From DATDCV01 sp036524155 (GTDB lineage Bacteria; Verrucomicrobiota; Verrucomicrobiia; Limisphaerales; UBA8199): DNA of 15,392 nt. Shown in pieces: positions 9,301 through 15,392 of the stretch. A program made the position numbers and the translations under genes. Every line of letters starts with the position of its first letter. The stretch's first letter is position 1. Under the pieces are notes generated by a model, which saw nothing but the letters and a program-made list of their open reading frames with translations, made no database searches and was not told the origin of the DNA. The stretch spans positions 1-15,392 of the forward strand of contig DATDCV010000099.1 of NCBI GenBank assembly GCA_036524155.1, given 5' to 3'.

Positions 9301-12300
9301 GGCCGTCACCGTCACCCCGTAATACGCCTCGGTGAGGTCGGTGAACAGCGCGATGCCGTCGCCGCCAGTCATCGCGCTGACGATATTGGTCCGGACGTAA
9401 GGATCGAAAAGCGTCACCGTGGCGTTGGTAACCTTCGGCGCGCCCGCGGCGTAGTAAGTGAATTCATCCACGACGGCGACGCGCAGGTTGCCTTTGAGTG
9501 TCGAGACGCATTGGAACTGAAAAGGCACGTCGGTTTGGCCCGCGTCGGCGCTCCAGAGTGAAACGGCGCCGCCGTAAGGTCCCAGCGGGAGGGAATTGGA
9601 AGGTGTCAGCGAAATCGCGACTTCGGTTTGCTCGTTGGGCGCCAGTGCCGGAATGACGGGCGGAGTCACCAGCCCCAGCCAACTCGCCGACGGATCGCCC
9701 GGCACAAGGACCTCGAGGTCGCCGCTACTGGCGCCGCCGACGTTCGCAACCTTGAAAGTGGCGATGGACTGCGAGCCGCGCAGCATCGCGGCGGAGAGCG
9801 TCGCCGGAGTGACCACCAACTGCGGAGCCGGCGGGGCGATCTCGATCGTCACCGGCAAATCGTTCGTGGCTCCCTCGGCGCTGGTAACGCGGATCAAGGA
9901 AACAGGGTCCGCTCCACCCGCCGTGGCTTTCAGCACATAGGTTAATGTGTTTGTGCCGCGAGCGGGCAACGTGTCGGGGGTGGCCGCCTGGAAGGTCACA
10001 TCGGGCGGCGGATGGATCAGGCTCACGGCCAGGCCCGAAAGCGGCACATCAGTGAGGTTGCGCAGCTCGATGGTGTTGGTGGTCGGTTGGCCGACGATCA
10101 GCCGGTGCGCCAATTGATTCGTCGCGAAGCCGACGCCGACGATGGCGAAGCCGCCCTGGGGCGAGGGCGCCGGCTGGCCGGGCAAGACGGCGCTGATTTC
10201 ATAATAGCCCGTCTCGCCCGCCAGCGGCTCGAAATAGACCGTCGCCTCGCCCGTGGCATCGGTCGTGGTGTAGTTGGTCCGGGTCGTTCCCGCAGTGATG
10301 ATCCGCACGAGCGTGGCGACGTTCGGGATCGGGTTGCTGGTGGCGCAGTCAAAAGAATGAACGCGCAGCGCGAGCGGCGTCGCCATGGAGTAAAGCGGTT
10401 GGTCTGCGAAGAAACTCAGGCACGGGGCCGGGACCACCACCGCGAGCAGGGCAGGTTCACTGGCAACGCTGCCCCAATCGTTGGCGATGACCGCGTGGTA
10501 GGCGCCAGCGTCAGCCGGGCCCACAGCCGCCAAAGTCAGGGTTGCAGCGGTCGCCTCGGCGATGAGGTTGGTTTGGTTGAAAAACCATTGGTACCTCAAC
10601 GGTCCGGAGCCCGAACCAGTAACGGTAAATGTCACATTCGAGCCCTGCAGAACCGTTTGCGACTGCGGCTGTGACTCGATTGCCGGTGGTTGCACGACAC
10701 TGACCACAGCCACCACCGAGGTCACTGAGCCGTACTGGTTCGTGACGACGACATCGTAGTTGCCGCTATCAGCGAGTTGGAGATCCGTCAGCGCCAGCGT
10801 CGAGGCGGTGGCGCCGGGAAGCTCCTCTCCCTCGAATCGCCACTGGAAAGACAGGGGGGGTGCCCCAAAAGCGGCTGCGACCAAGGTGATCTGCATCCCC
10901 GGGGACACGATCGTAGATCTGGGATGACCTGAGATGACCGGGGCGGCGACCATTTCACCCACGAACATGTTAACGAAGGAAGAAGGTGATGGATTATGAA
11001 TCTCGAAAGCCTCCCCGGGCGTGAGCATCATATCCGGATATTCCCAACCGCCCCAATCCGCAATGTACCAATTCTCGACGCCGTCCTTGGTCACAAGCAG
11101 TTCAACCGGCGGCTCGGGGAAGATCGCTGCGATGGAATTATCACTGGAGTTCAAGGGATTGGAAATCACGCTACGACCCGGCGGAATTGACTGGTTGATA
11201 TACCCGACTGTGTTTACCGAATACACGGTTTGGTCGGCTCCAAAGACGGCCAATCGATAAAACCGCTGGGCGGGGCCGACACTCATTGTGGTGGGGCTAG
11301 TTGCCCCCGTGACGTCTTGCCACACTCCGGACTCCATCATACTCGCCGACTGGAGGAACCCCGCGGGCCATGTCAGCACGACGTTCACGCCCGACTTGGC
11401 AATCGACAGCCGCAAACAGCTAAGCGCGATCTGTGGATTCGTGCCGACAATGTATTCTTGGAGGTTCGACATTCCGTCGCCGTCAGGGTCCGCTTGGGCG
11501 TCTGCGGGATCGTTTGGGTTTAGTCCGTTGGCCAACTCCCAAGCGTCAGGGATTCCGTCGCCGTCGGTGTCCGGTTGGACCACGGTGAGAGTCGCGACGA
11601 TACTGGTGACCGATCCATAAGCGTTGGTAACCAGAACCGAATAGTCTCCCGCATCGGTTTCAGCCAGGTTGGTCAAGACGAGGGTGGAGGTGGTGGCTCC
11701 GGAAATGTTTCCCCCATCGCCGAGATTAGTGCCGTTGAGCCGCCATTGATACCCCAAACGCGGCAGCCCCGCGGCTGCAACGCTAAACCAAGCCGTACTG
11801 CCCGCGATGTTCGTTCGGCCCGCAGGCTGCCGGAAAATGGCCGGTTGAGCCGAGCCTACGACTGCCAAAGTATGAGTTCGAGAAGGTGGAAGGGGAGCTC
11901 CCCCGCCCGCGAGCGCTATCACGTTGTTCAACCCGAGTGGAACAGCTTGGTCGCCGTCGACCCGGCCCCAGGCGACCACGGTGCCGTCGGCCCTCAAGGC
12001 CAGACTGTGCCACCCCCCGCAAGCGACCGCGACCACGTTGTTGAGACCGACCGGCACATTCGTTTGGCCATAATTGTTGTATCCCCAGGCGACCACCGTA
12101 CCATCGAACCGCAACGCCAAACTATGAAAACCCCCGGCCGCCACAGCCACGACCTGGTTCAAGCCTGCCGGAGTATTCGTAGCATACATGTTGCCCCAGG
12201 TAACCACCGTGCCATCTCGTCGCAATACCACGCTGTGCCATCCACCGGCGGCTATGCCCACGATACCGCTCAGGCCTACCGGCACTGTCGCCTGGCCATT

Positions 12301-15222
12301 CCCATTGAATCCCCAGCCCGTCACCGTGCCATCGGCCCTCAAGGCGAGGTTATGATAGCCGCCCGCCGCCACTGCGATCACGTTGCTCAGCCCCGCTGGC
12401 ACATCCGTCTGCCCGGACCCATCGGAGCCCCAGGCGACTATGGTCCCGTCAGCTCGCAGGGCCACGCTGTGACTTTCACCGGCGCCCACAGCCACGGCAT
12501 CATTGAGGCCCGCAGGAACAGTGGTTTGGTTGCCTTGGTTGTAGCCCCAGGCGGCGACGGTGCCATCTGACCGCAAAGCCAGACTGTGAAACCATCCACC
12601 CGCCACGGCCACCGCGTTGCTCAAACCGGTCGGGACATTCGTCTGGCCATAGGAATTGTCCCCCCAGGCGAGGACACCGACTCCAGCGACCGGCGGCGGT
12701 GTTAGGATGGTCAGGGTGGCTACCGTGCTGGTCACGCTACCGCTCGCATTTGTTATCACTACGCAATACTGCCCGGCCTGACTCGACTGGACGTTGCCGA
12801 GAGTCAGCTCGGCGCTCGTGGCTCCGGAGATGTTACCTTCATCGAGGAGGTTGGTGCCGTTGAACAGCCACTGGAAACTCAATGGTTCAGTGCCCGCAGC
12901 GCCGACCGAGAGGACGACGGTAGTATAGGCCAGATTAGTCGTGCTTTGTGGTTGCGCACTGATGCTCGGCGGCACTACCTCTCCCGAGTTCATCGTGAAC
13001 TCCGAAACCACTTCGCAGTAATCGCTGCTCGAATCGAAGATGAAGACGCTAACCGAGTAGAGCATGCCGTCCTGAAGAGACCCCGTTGCGCCGCCGTCTT
13101 CGTTGAAGGGAATGGAAGCGCGGGTGAGAGGAAGCTCCTCGCTAACCCAGGAAACTCCGTTGCCTTCCACCCACACCCAGTAATAAGCAGCGTTTGGGAC
13201 CGACCCGCTCACGTCGGTCCAGTGGATCGTGGCGACGCCTCCGGCGGTCGACACGGACACGGCTGGTCCGGTCGGCACCCAGGATTTGAGGGTGTCGTCG
13301 AGGACCTGGTGTGTCCCGTCGGCGAACCAGACGTCAAACTGGTACCCGCTTCCCACCGGAGGCAAGCCGATGGGCATGATGAACCCCACGTAGCTATCCC
13401 AGGAGGGATTGTATTGCAGCGAGGTGGTGGTGAGGTCGGGGCCCGTAACGGTCACGGCCGTGATACTGAGTGAACTCTCCGCACGCAAACGGATTAAGTA
13501 GGAGTCCCCCGTCTGGCCGATATGATGCTCCGTCTGCACCTGGACGGAGGCCTTTTGCTGATTTCCGATAACTTGCCAGCCACTCACCGACTTCGCCAGC
13601 CAGCCCAGCCCAAGCCCGGCATTCGCGGTGTCCGGTTCACTCCAGGTCAAGGACGGTTGGCCGTTGTTGAAGGTCACTGTGCATGTTGCGCGGACGGTGG
13701 CGTTGGTACCGGTCACCGTGATTTGGTCGATGGCAGAATCGAATGACTGAATGGCCGGCAGCCCCTGCTGCATGTTCGCGCTCAGAGTGGCGCGGTCGGT
13801 CCCGGAATGCATATAACCCGACGCGAACGAGGCCATGAATCCCGCCAGGTCGCGTGCCTCGGCCCGGCTCTTGAGTGAGCCGAAAAGCGCCCGAATGCTG
13901 TCTTCGTCCGAGGGGCCGGCCTGGAGCACGGTCAGAGTTGCGATGCCGCTGGCGACGGAGTCAAATGTGCTGGTGACAACCGCGTAATACTCCCCTGCAT
14001 CCGTCTCAACAACGTTGCTGACGGTTAACGTGGAGGTCGTGGCGCCGGAAATGTTCCCGCCGTCCGTCAGGTTGGTGCCGTGGAACCGCCACTGGTAAGT
14101 TAGCGGCCAGGGACTCGCAGCTCCGACGTTGAATGTGGCAGTGATGCCGACATAGTTCGTGCGACTTGTCGGCTGGGCGTAAATGATTGTGCCGCCACCG
14201 CCGCCACCGCCATTCAACCAGTCGAAATTCTGAACCCAGGTGACGGGCTGGGAAAGCATCACCCAGAACGCTTCGCCAGGTCGAGTGGTGGGCGGAATGT
14301 CCCAGGTGCCATCCCATTCCCAGAACTGATGCATGATGTACCCGTGACTCGTAGTGTCCCAGGTCAGAATGATGTCGCCGTCTCTTGCCGGAAACTCAAG
14401 CAGCCCGGTCACTGGAGCTCTTGAACTGCGGAGTGACATCCCTGCCGGGACTTGATTAGTGAGACTGCCATAAGGGAGGTCACCGACAAAAACGACCTCG
14501 AAGGCGCTCGAAGGACTCGGGTTTACAAAAATGGCGCCTTCCCCGGGATATAAAGTCAGGTCTGGCGAATCCCAGCCGCCGATAATATATTCGCTGGAAT
14601 CACCGGAATCCTTGTAGATCCTGCTGCCGTCCGGGCAGTTCGGCAGGAGTGCCCCGATTGTGTTGTTCGTGGTGCACAGTGGGTTTGCCAGCAGGTTGGT
14701 GCCGGGCTCGAGCAGGCGCCGCACGAATCCCACCGCATTGAGGGAATAAACATTGAACGGGCCGGAAGGACCAGACGCGAGACGGTAGAAACGGCCTTGC
14801 ACCGCGCCAGCCAAGTCAGTAAAGGTCCTCACCATCCCGTCTCCGTCGATCGTCGCAAGGGAATACCAAGGTCCGTTTGGTGAGGATCCGGTCGTGCACT
14901 GGACCACGCACGTCTGGTTGGTGTAGGTACAAAACGAGAACGTAAAGGAATCGCCTTGAAACGTTGGGTTGGCGAGCCGCGGAACTGGTACTTGCGCGTG
15001 GAGGCGACCTGGCAAACCCAACAGCAAGAGCGCGAGTAGCAACCTCCAAAGCGGCAGCCAGGTTTTGGTCACGGGGGGAAAGTCGGAATGCGGTTTGAAA
15101 CGCCGGGAAGGGATGTTCAGGTACGGATTTAGAGACTTCATAGCGTTGACAAAGAGTGGCAGTCGAAAACCCGTTGGCGAAGTCCGCGGGAGGGCGGGAC
15201 CCGGCACATCTTCCAACTTCAT
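5722..15222 (-). CDS. Giant secreted multidomain protein (Ig-like, RCC1-like, NTF2-like, cohesin-like)
   Basis: A 3166-residue exported protein, probably surface or matrix associated; function unknown and no enzyme motif seen. Order by residue: long charged N-region, hydrophobic signal core (about 56-70) and LHA-Q cleavage site near 76; beta domain ending FYRLA (about 80-150); VYSLNAVGF module (157-330); Gly8 linker (337-344); Ig1 (346-435); NTF2-like (438-557); Fn3-like (about 560-745); Ig2 (751-845); seven RCC1-like repeats (850-1121); Ig3 (1124-1216); D.DGDG calcium loops (1218-1265); FYRLA domain (about 1267-1325); second VYSVNTVGY module (1333-1425); Ig4-5 (1427-1595); MG/BACON-like beta domains (about 1600-1905); unrecognised region (1909-2610) with CLHCC at 2143; Ig6-8 (2617-2867); cadherin/He_PIG-like (2869-2960); cohesin-like (2962-3093); FYRAL end domain. 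ATG 15222 has an AGGA site 6 nt upstream; ATG 15141 (Met28) is the alternative and gives a shorter signal peptide. The frame is intact throughout. Confidence 0.92.
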   Translation of the reverse strand: MKLEDVPGPALPRTSPTGFRLPLFVNAMKSLNPYLNIPSRRFKPHSDFPPVTKTWLPLWRLLLALLLLGLPGRLHAQVPVPRLANPTFQGDSFTFSFCTYTNQTCVVQCTTGSSPNGPWYSLATIDGDGMVRTFTDLAGAVQGRFYRLASGPSGPFNVYSLNAVGFVRRLLEPGTNLLANPLCTTNNTIGALLPNCPDGSRIYKDSGDSSEYIIGGWDSPDLTLYPGEGAIFVNPSPSSAFEVVFVGDLPYGSLTNQVPAGMSLRSSRAPVTGLLEFPARDGDIILTWDTTSHGYIMHQFWEWDGTWDIPPTTRPGEAFWVMLSQPVTWVQNFDWLNGGGGGGGTIIYAQPTSRTNYVGITATFNVGAASPWPLTYQWRFHGTNLTDGGNISGATTSTLTVSNVVETDAGEYYAVVTSTFDSVASGIATLTVLQAGPSDEDSIRALFGSLKSRAEARDLAGFMASFASGYMHSGTDRATLSANMQQGLPAIQSFDSAIDQITVTGTNATVRATCTVTFNNGQPSLTWSEPDTANAGLGLGWLAKSVSGWQVIGNQQKASVQVQTEHHIGQTGDSYLIRLRAESSLSITAVTVTGPDLTTTSLQYNPSWDSYVGFIMPIGLPPVGSGYQFDVWFADGTHQVLDDTLKSWVPTGPAVSVSTAGGVATIHWTDVSGSVPNAAYYWVWVEGNGVSWVSEELPLTRASIPFNEDGGATGSLQDGMLYSVSVFIFDSSSDYCEVVSEFTMNSGEVVPPSISAQPQSTTNLAYTTVVLSVGAAGTEPLSFQWLFNGTNLLDEGNISGATSAELTLGNVQSSQAGQYCVVITNASGSVTSTVATLTILTPPPVAGVGVLAWGDNSYGQTNVPTGLSNAVAVAGGWFHSLALRSDGTVAAWGYNQGNQTTVPAGLNDAVAVGAGESHSVALRADGTIVAWGSDGSGQTDVPAGLSNVIAVAAGGYHNLALRADGTVTGWGFNGNGQATVPVGLSGIVGIAAGGWHSVVLRRDGTVVTWGNMYATNTPAGLNQVVAVAAGGFHSLALRFDGTVVAWGYNNYGQTNVPVGLNNVVAVACGGWHSLALRADGTVVAWGRVDGDQAVPLGLNNVIALAGGGAPLPPSRTHTLAVVGSAQPAIFRQPAGRTNIAGSTAWFSVAAAGLPRLGYQWRLNGTNLGDGGNISGATTSTLVLTNLAETDAGDYSVLVTNAYGSVTSIVATLTVVQPDTDGDGIPDAWELANGLNPNDPADAQADPDGDGMSNLQEYIVGTNPQIALSCLRLSIAKSGVNVVLTWPAGFLQSASMMESGVWQDVTGATSPTTMSVGPAQRFYRLAVFGADQTVYSVNTVGYINQSIPPGRSVISNPLNSSDNSIAAIFPEPPVELLVTKDGVENWYIADWGGWEYPDMMLTPGEAFEIHNPSPSSFVNMFVGEMVAAPVISGHPRSTIVSPGMQITLVAAAFGAPPLSFQWRFEGEELPGATASTLALTDLQLADSGNYDVVVTNQYGSVTSVVAVVSVVQPPAIESQPQSQTVLQGSNVTFTVTGSGSGPLRYQWFFNQTNLIAEATAATLTLAAVGPADAGAYHAVIANDWGSVASEPALLAVVVPAPCLSFFADQPLYSMATPLALRVHSFDCATSNPIPNVATLVRIITAGTTRTNYTTTDATGEATVYFEPLAGETGYYEISAVLPGQPAPSPQGGFAIVGVGFATNQLAHRLIVGQPTTNTIELRNLTDVPLSGLAVSLIHPPPDVTFQAATPDTLPARGTNTLTYVLKATAGGADPVSLIRVTSAEGATNDLPVTIEIAPPAPQLVVTPATLSAAMLRGSQSIATFKVANVGGASSGDLEVLVPGDPSASWLGLVTPPVIPALAPNEQTEVAISLTPSNSLPLGPYGGAVSLWSADAGQTDVPFQFQCVSTLKGNLRVAVVDEFTYYAAGAPKVTNATVTLFDPYVRTNIVSAMTGGDGIALFTDLTEAYYGVTVTAPNHGSFTTIALVSANKTFNLTAFLARQMVSYQWIVTTQAITDRYLFTLDVRFETEVPAPVVRVEPGAIDLCQFPDDTNVVNLTIFNSGLITAKAARLFFATHPRFEITPLTGDLGDIPGQSSRVVPVIIRRLPGIVDGPPSIEARLDWELPIGDSTSLRHVPIYIFNACLHCCDPGSPGSVPVGPSTLWLGGGWGHDLGGRGGPVIFPDSPTGTLPRYPSITYPPMFPPVVEPPIPVSVGVRLSQSAVLTRQALEAFLALTNGCVDALTDMSVALDIRDSTGQPANDRFGIRPAVLDGFNAVDGTGALAPLASGTARWTIIPATNAAPSGPARYTVGGQINFRENGANVIIPLFDVPLTVYPDARLVVDYFWEREVFSDDPFTADVEPAVPFAVGLRMKNAGLGNALDVRVTSAQPQIVDNTNGLLIEFQLLSSQVGSQAATPSFTASLGDITAGSNAVALWWMTASLQGRFTNYSATFAHLDDLGNGNLSLVQGISNHPLVHVVRADRPTDDLVPDFLVSDNYLISPLPDRLYLSDGSEANVTAITSGTIDGPLSPSHTNVLLTASVPPGWVYLRIADPGRGSTPSFVRRSDGRFLLLDQNVWTTHRMVYPLNGGPPYAENFLHILDFDSTGSFTIGYSVALFIVQQPQSRTNLIGTTAMFTVQAGGTDPIGYQWLRFGTNLPGRTDATFTIPDVQATDHGSYEVVVTNLAGALTSDPATLTVWAPPVITRQPQSLTNNLGTTVSFTVQADGMPSPIYQWLRFGTNLVGQTDATLTIANVQLTDEAPYAVMVSNVAGSVVSAEARLFIWELPHITLQPLDRTNQVGTVATFSVAATGTPPLSYQWQFNGTPLAGATGSLLTIADVQAAHEGLYSVVVSNAAGSALSREARFVVRQPVPRICPVADQFVAAGQLLTITNCVENMRAPVSYGLSLAAPVGASMAPHGVFAWTPQCAQAPSTNRITVWAADSGTPAVSNWMTFTVTVFGCVETHLGNGAALVGHTDSIPVRLLSAVAMTNLAFTVVYPFERLTNFTFTVHSPQVVTQAVACPEAGEARIEFTVRAAGALQGPVALGDLGFTVSTNQSSAFVALELRDVIGLTADGRTVANATGLPGRLVVIGRQPLLEAGPHTNGNRKLTLYGNPAYSHALEWKTSLFDPSWQPGPSVSLTNLSETIELPNTGPAIFYRALNQP
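6622..7374 (-). repeat. Tandem array of three Ig-like domains (Ig6-Ig8)
   Basis: Three consecutive domains of 83-84 residues (2617-2700, 2701-2783, 2785-2867) share QPQSRTN-type starts, a central YQWLRFGTNL or YQWQFNGTPL, and a Y.V.VSN ending. They lack the disulfide cysteines of classical Ig folds. Ig7 has DEAPYAV where the others keep a glycine before the tyrosine. Ig6 and Ig7 also resemble each other at DNA level around the YQWLRFGTNL codons (about 6995-7032 and 7245-7285), consistent with tandem duplication. Confidence 0.85.
7377..8796 (-). other. Large unrecognised conserved-looking region of the giant
   Basis: Residues about 2143-2616. It begins with CLHCCDPG and a Gly/Pro-rich linker, then a long beta-rich region with distinctive segments such as QSAVLTRQALEAFLALTN, DYFWEREVFSDDPFT, NGLLIEFQLLSSQVG and PPGWVYLRIADPG. 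My impression, not verified, is that similar segments occur in other large secreted proteins. I cannot name a family. The content suggests two or three beta-sandwich domains of the NEW3/CARDB type, which occur as spacers or adhesive modules. Confidence 0.45.
10438..10944 (-). repeat. Tandem pair of Ig-like domains (Ig4-Ig5)
   Basis: Residues 1427-1509 and 1511-1595. Both show the FQWRFEG/YQWFFNQ core and D(S/A)G.Y..V endings. They lack the GNISGAT insertion found in Ig1-Ig3 and so belong to the same subtype as Ig6-Ig8. Confidence 0.8.
10950..11226 (-). repeat. Second copy of the VYS.N.VG module (truncated)
   Basis: Residues about 1333-1425: VYSVNTVGYINQSIPPG, then ISNPLNSSDNSIAAIFP, then PGEAFEIHNPSPSSFVN and MFVGEM. 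It matches the first copy (coordinates about 14230-14751) segment by segment: VYSLNAVGF, LLANPL...NTIGALLP, PGEGAIFVNPSPSSAF, VVFVGDL. It lacks the second half of that copy (PYGSLTNQVPAGMSLRS onward). In verrucomicrobial proteins I recall this module sitting near the mature N-terminus. Confidence 0.75.
11862..12675 (-). repeat. Seven RCC1-like repeats (beta-propeller)
   Basis: Residues 850-1121 hold seven copies of a unit V.AWG....GQT.VP.GL...VAVA.G..HS.ALR.DGT. The Trp codons lie at plus-strand 12664, 12547, 12430, 12313, 12196, 12085 and 11968: a 117-base (39-residue) period with a single 111-base step. Seven units match the blade number of RCC1 propellers, though the unit is shorter than the classical 51-68 residues. 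The last unit is irregular (GGGAPLPPSRTHTLAV). Likely a binding platform for protein or glycan; no ligand can be read from the sequence. Confidence 0.9.
13552..13911 (-). other. NTF2/SnoaL-like domain embedded in the giant
   Basis: Residues about 438-557: helical start SDEDSIRALFGSLKSRAEA, then RDLAGFMASFASGYMHSG, then alternating strands (ITVTGTNATVRATCTV) and the closing GWQVIGNQQK. This is the pattern of NTF2-like cone folds (SnoaL/DUF4440 type), which usually bind small molecules or serve as protein-interaction domains. It is placed between Ig1 and an Fn3-like region. Confidence 0.6.
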
Positions 15223-15228
15223 GAGTTT

Positions 15229-15232
15229 TCCT
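15229..15232 (-). promoter_or_regulatory. Ribosome binding site deciding the giant's start
   Basis: AGGA on the minus strand, separated by six bases (AAACTC) from ATG 15222. No comparable site precedes the alternative ATG at 15141 (upstream CTTTGTCAACGCT), so translation from 15222 with an unusually long N-region before the signal peptide is favoured. Confidence 0.55.
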
Positions 15233-15244
15233 GCCTGAGATTTC

Positions 15245-15363
15245 CGTGCCGCAAGGCACGTATCGCGATCCGGGCGATACCACCGCCGTGCAGATGTTCC
15301 CCTTATCTACCCTCGGCTTCCCTTACACCCTAAGCCAGGACCCGCTCCAGCAGTGGTATCGCC
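15245..15363 (-). promoter_or_regulatory. Leader with alternative inverted repeats upstream of the giant
   Basis: In the minus-strand leader, an 11-base arm at 15353-15363 (plus GTGGTATCGCC) is perfectly complementary to 15273-15283 (plus GGCGATACCAC). The same 15274-15280 bases are also perfectly complementary to 15260-15266 (GTATCGC), so the two pairings exclude each other. A third hairpin, CGTGCC/GGCACG (15245-15250 and 15255-15260), ends 22 nt before the ATG. This could be an operator, attenuator or chance; no promoter boxes were clear. Two plus-strand frames are also open through this stretch to the window end, so it might instead be the start of a divergent gene. Confidence 0.3.
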
Positions 15364-15392
15364 AGGACCTGCGGCGCGATGCACCAGCAACC

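Noticed and set aside
11575..12570. Plus-strand frame of 331 codons with repeated HRAI/GPQ-like units
   Set aside because: Its periodicity is only the antisense reading of the 117-base RCC1-like repeats.
11862..12675. Regular repeats that could suggest a CRISPR or minisatellite
   Set aside because: The units are in frame, encode RCC1-like blades, and have no short identical repeats separated by unique spacers.

Overview
The window looks like a piece of a Verrucomicrobia-type chromosome (GC-rich, perhaps the Pedosphaera/Limisphaera side of the phylum). This is inferred from protein style only: very large secreted proteins built from cysteine-poor Ig-like domains (YQW...DAG.Y..VVTN), a 'VYS.N.VG(Y/F)' module, calcium-binding D.DGDG loops, and a short C-terminal domain ending in FYRL. 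I recognise this combination mainly from verrucomicrobial secretomes. No rRNA, tRNA, CRISPR array or insertion sequence was seen.

Layout. (1) 1-2036, plus strand: the 3' part of a hybrid sensor kinase with order kinase core - receiver - coiled coil - second kinase core; its sensor end lies outside the window. (2) 2067-3329, plus strand: a 420-aa receiver-kinase protein 30 nt downstream, probably co-transcribed, whose kinase half has lost several catalytic signatures. (3) 3330-3777: a non-coding gap where the two gene sets converge. (4) 3778-5598, minus strand: a 606-aa secreted protein with a He_PIG-type Ig domain, a cysteine-rich middle, a dockerin-like calcium-binding pair and the FYRL-type end domain; sampled lines are lower in GC than the neighbours. 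(5) 5722-15222, minus strand: one 3166-aa secreted giant with eight Ig-like domains, a seven-repeat RCC1-like propeller, an embedded NTF2-like domain, two VYS.N.VG modules, a large conserved-looking central region and a cohesin-like domain near the C-terminus. (6) 15223-15392: the 5' leader of the giant, with inverted repeats whose pairings exclude one another.

How the parts may work together. The two plus-strand genes form a phosphorelay-type signalling unit. The two minus-strand genes lie head to tail 123 nt apart, share the FYRL-type end domain, and carry a cohesin-like and a dockerin-like module respectively. They may therefore be surface partners, with the giant as scaffold or adhesin and the 606-aa protein as a docked component. 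No enzyme domain was recognised in either secreted protein. Any link between the signalling pair and the secreted pair is only positional.

The most interesting points are: the giant reads as a head-to-tail fusion of two complete secreted proteins, since two different Ig subtypes and a repeated N-terminal module meet near residue 1330; the cohesin-like/dockerin-like pairing across adjacent genes; the degenerate second kinase; and the leader inverted repeats.
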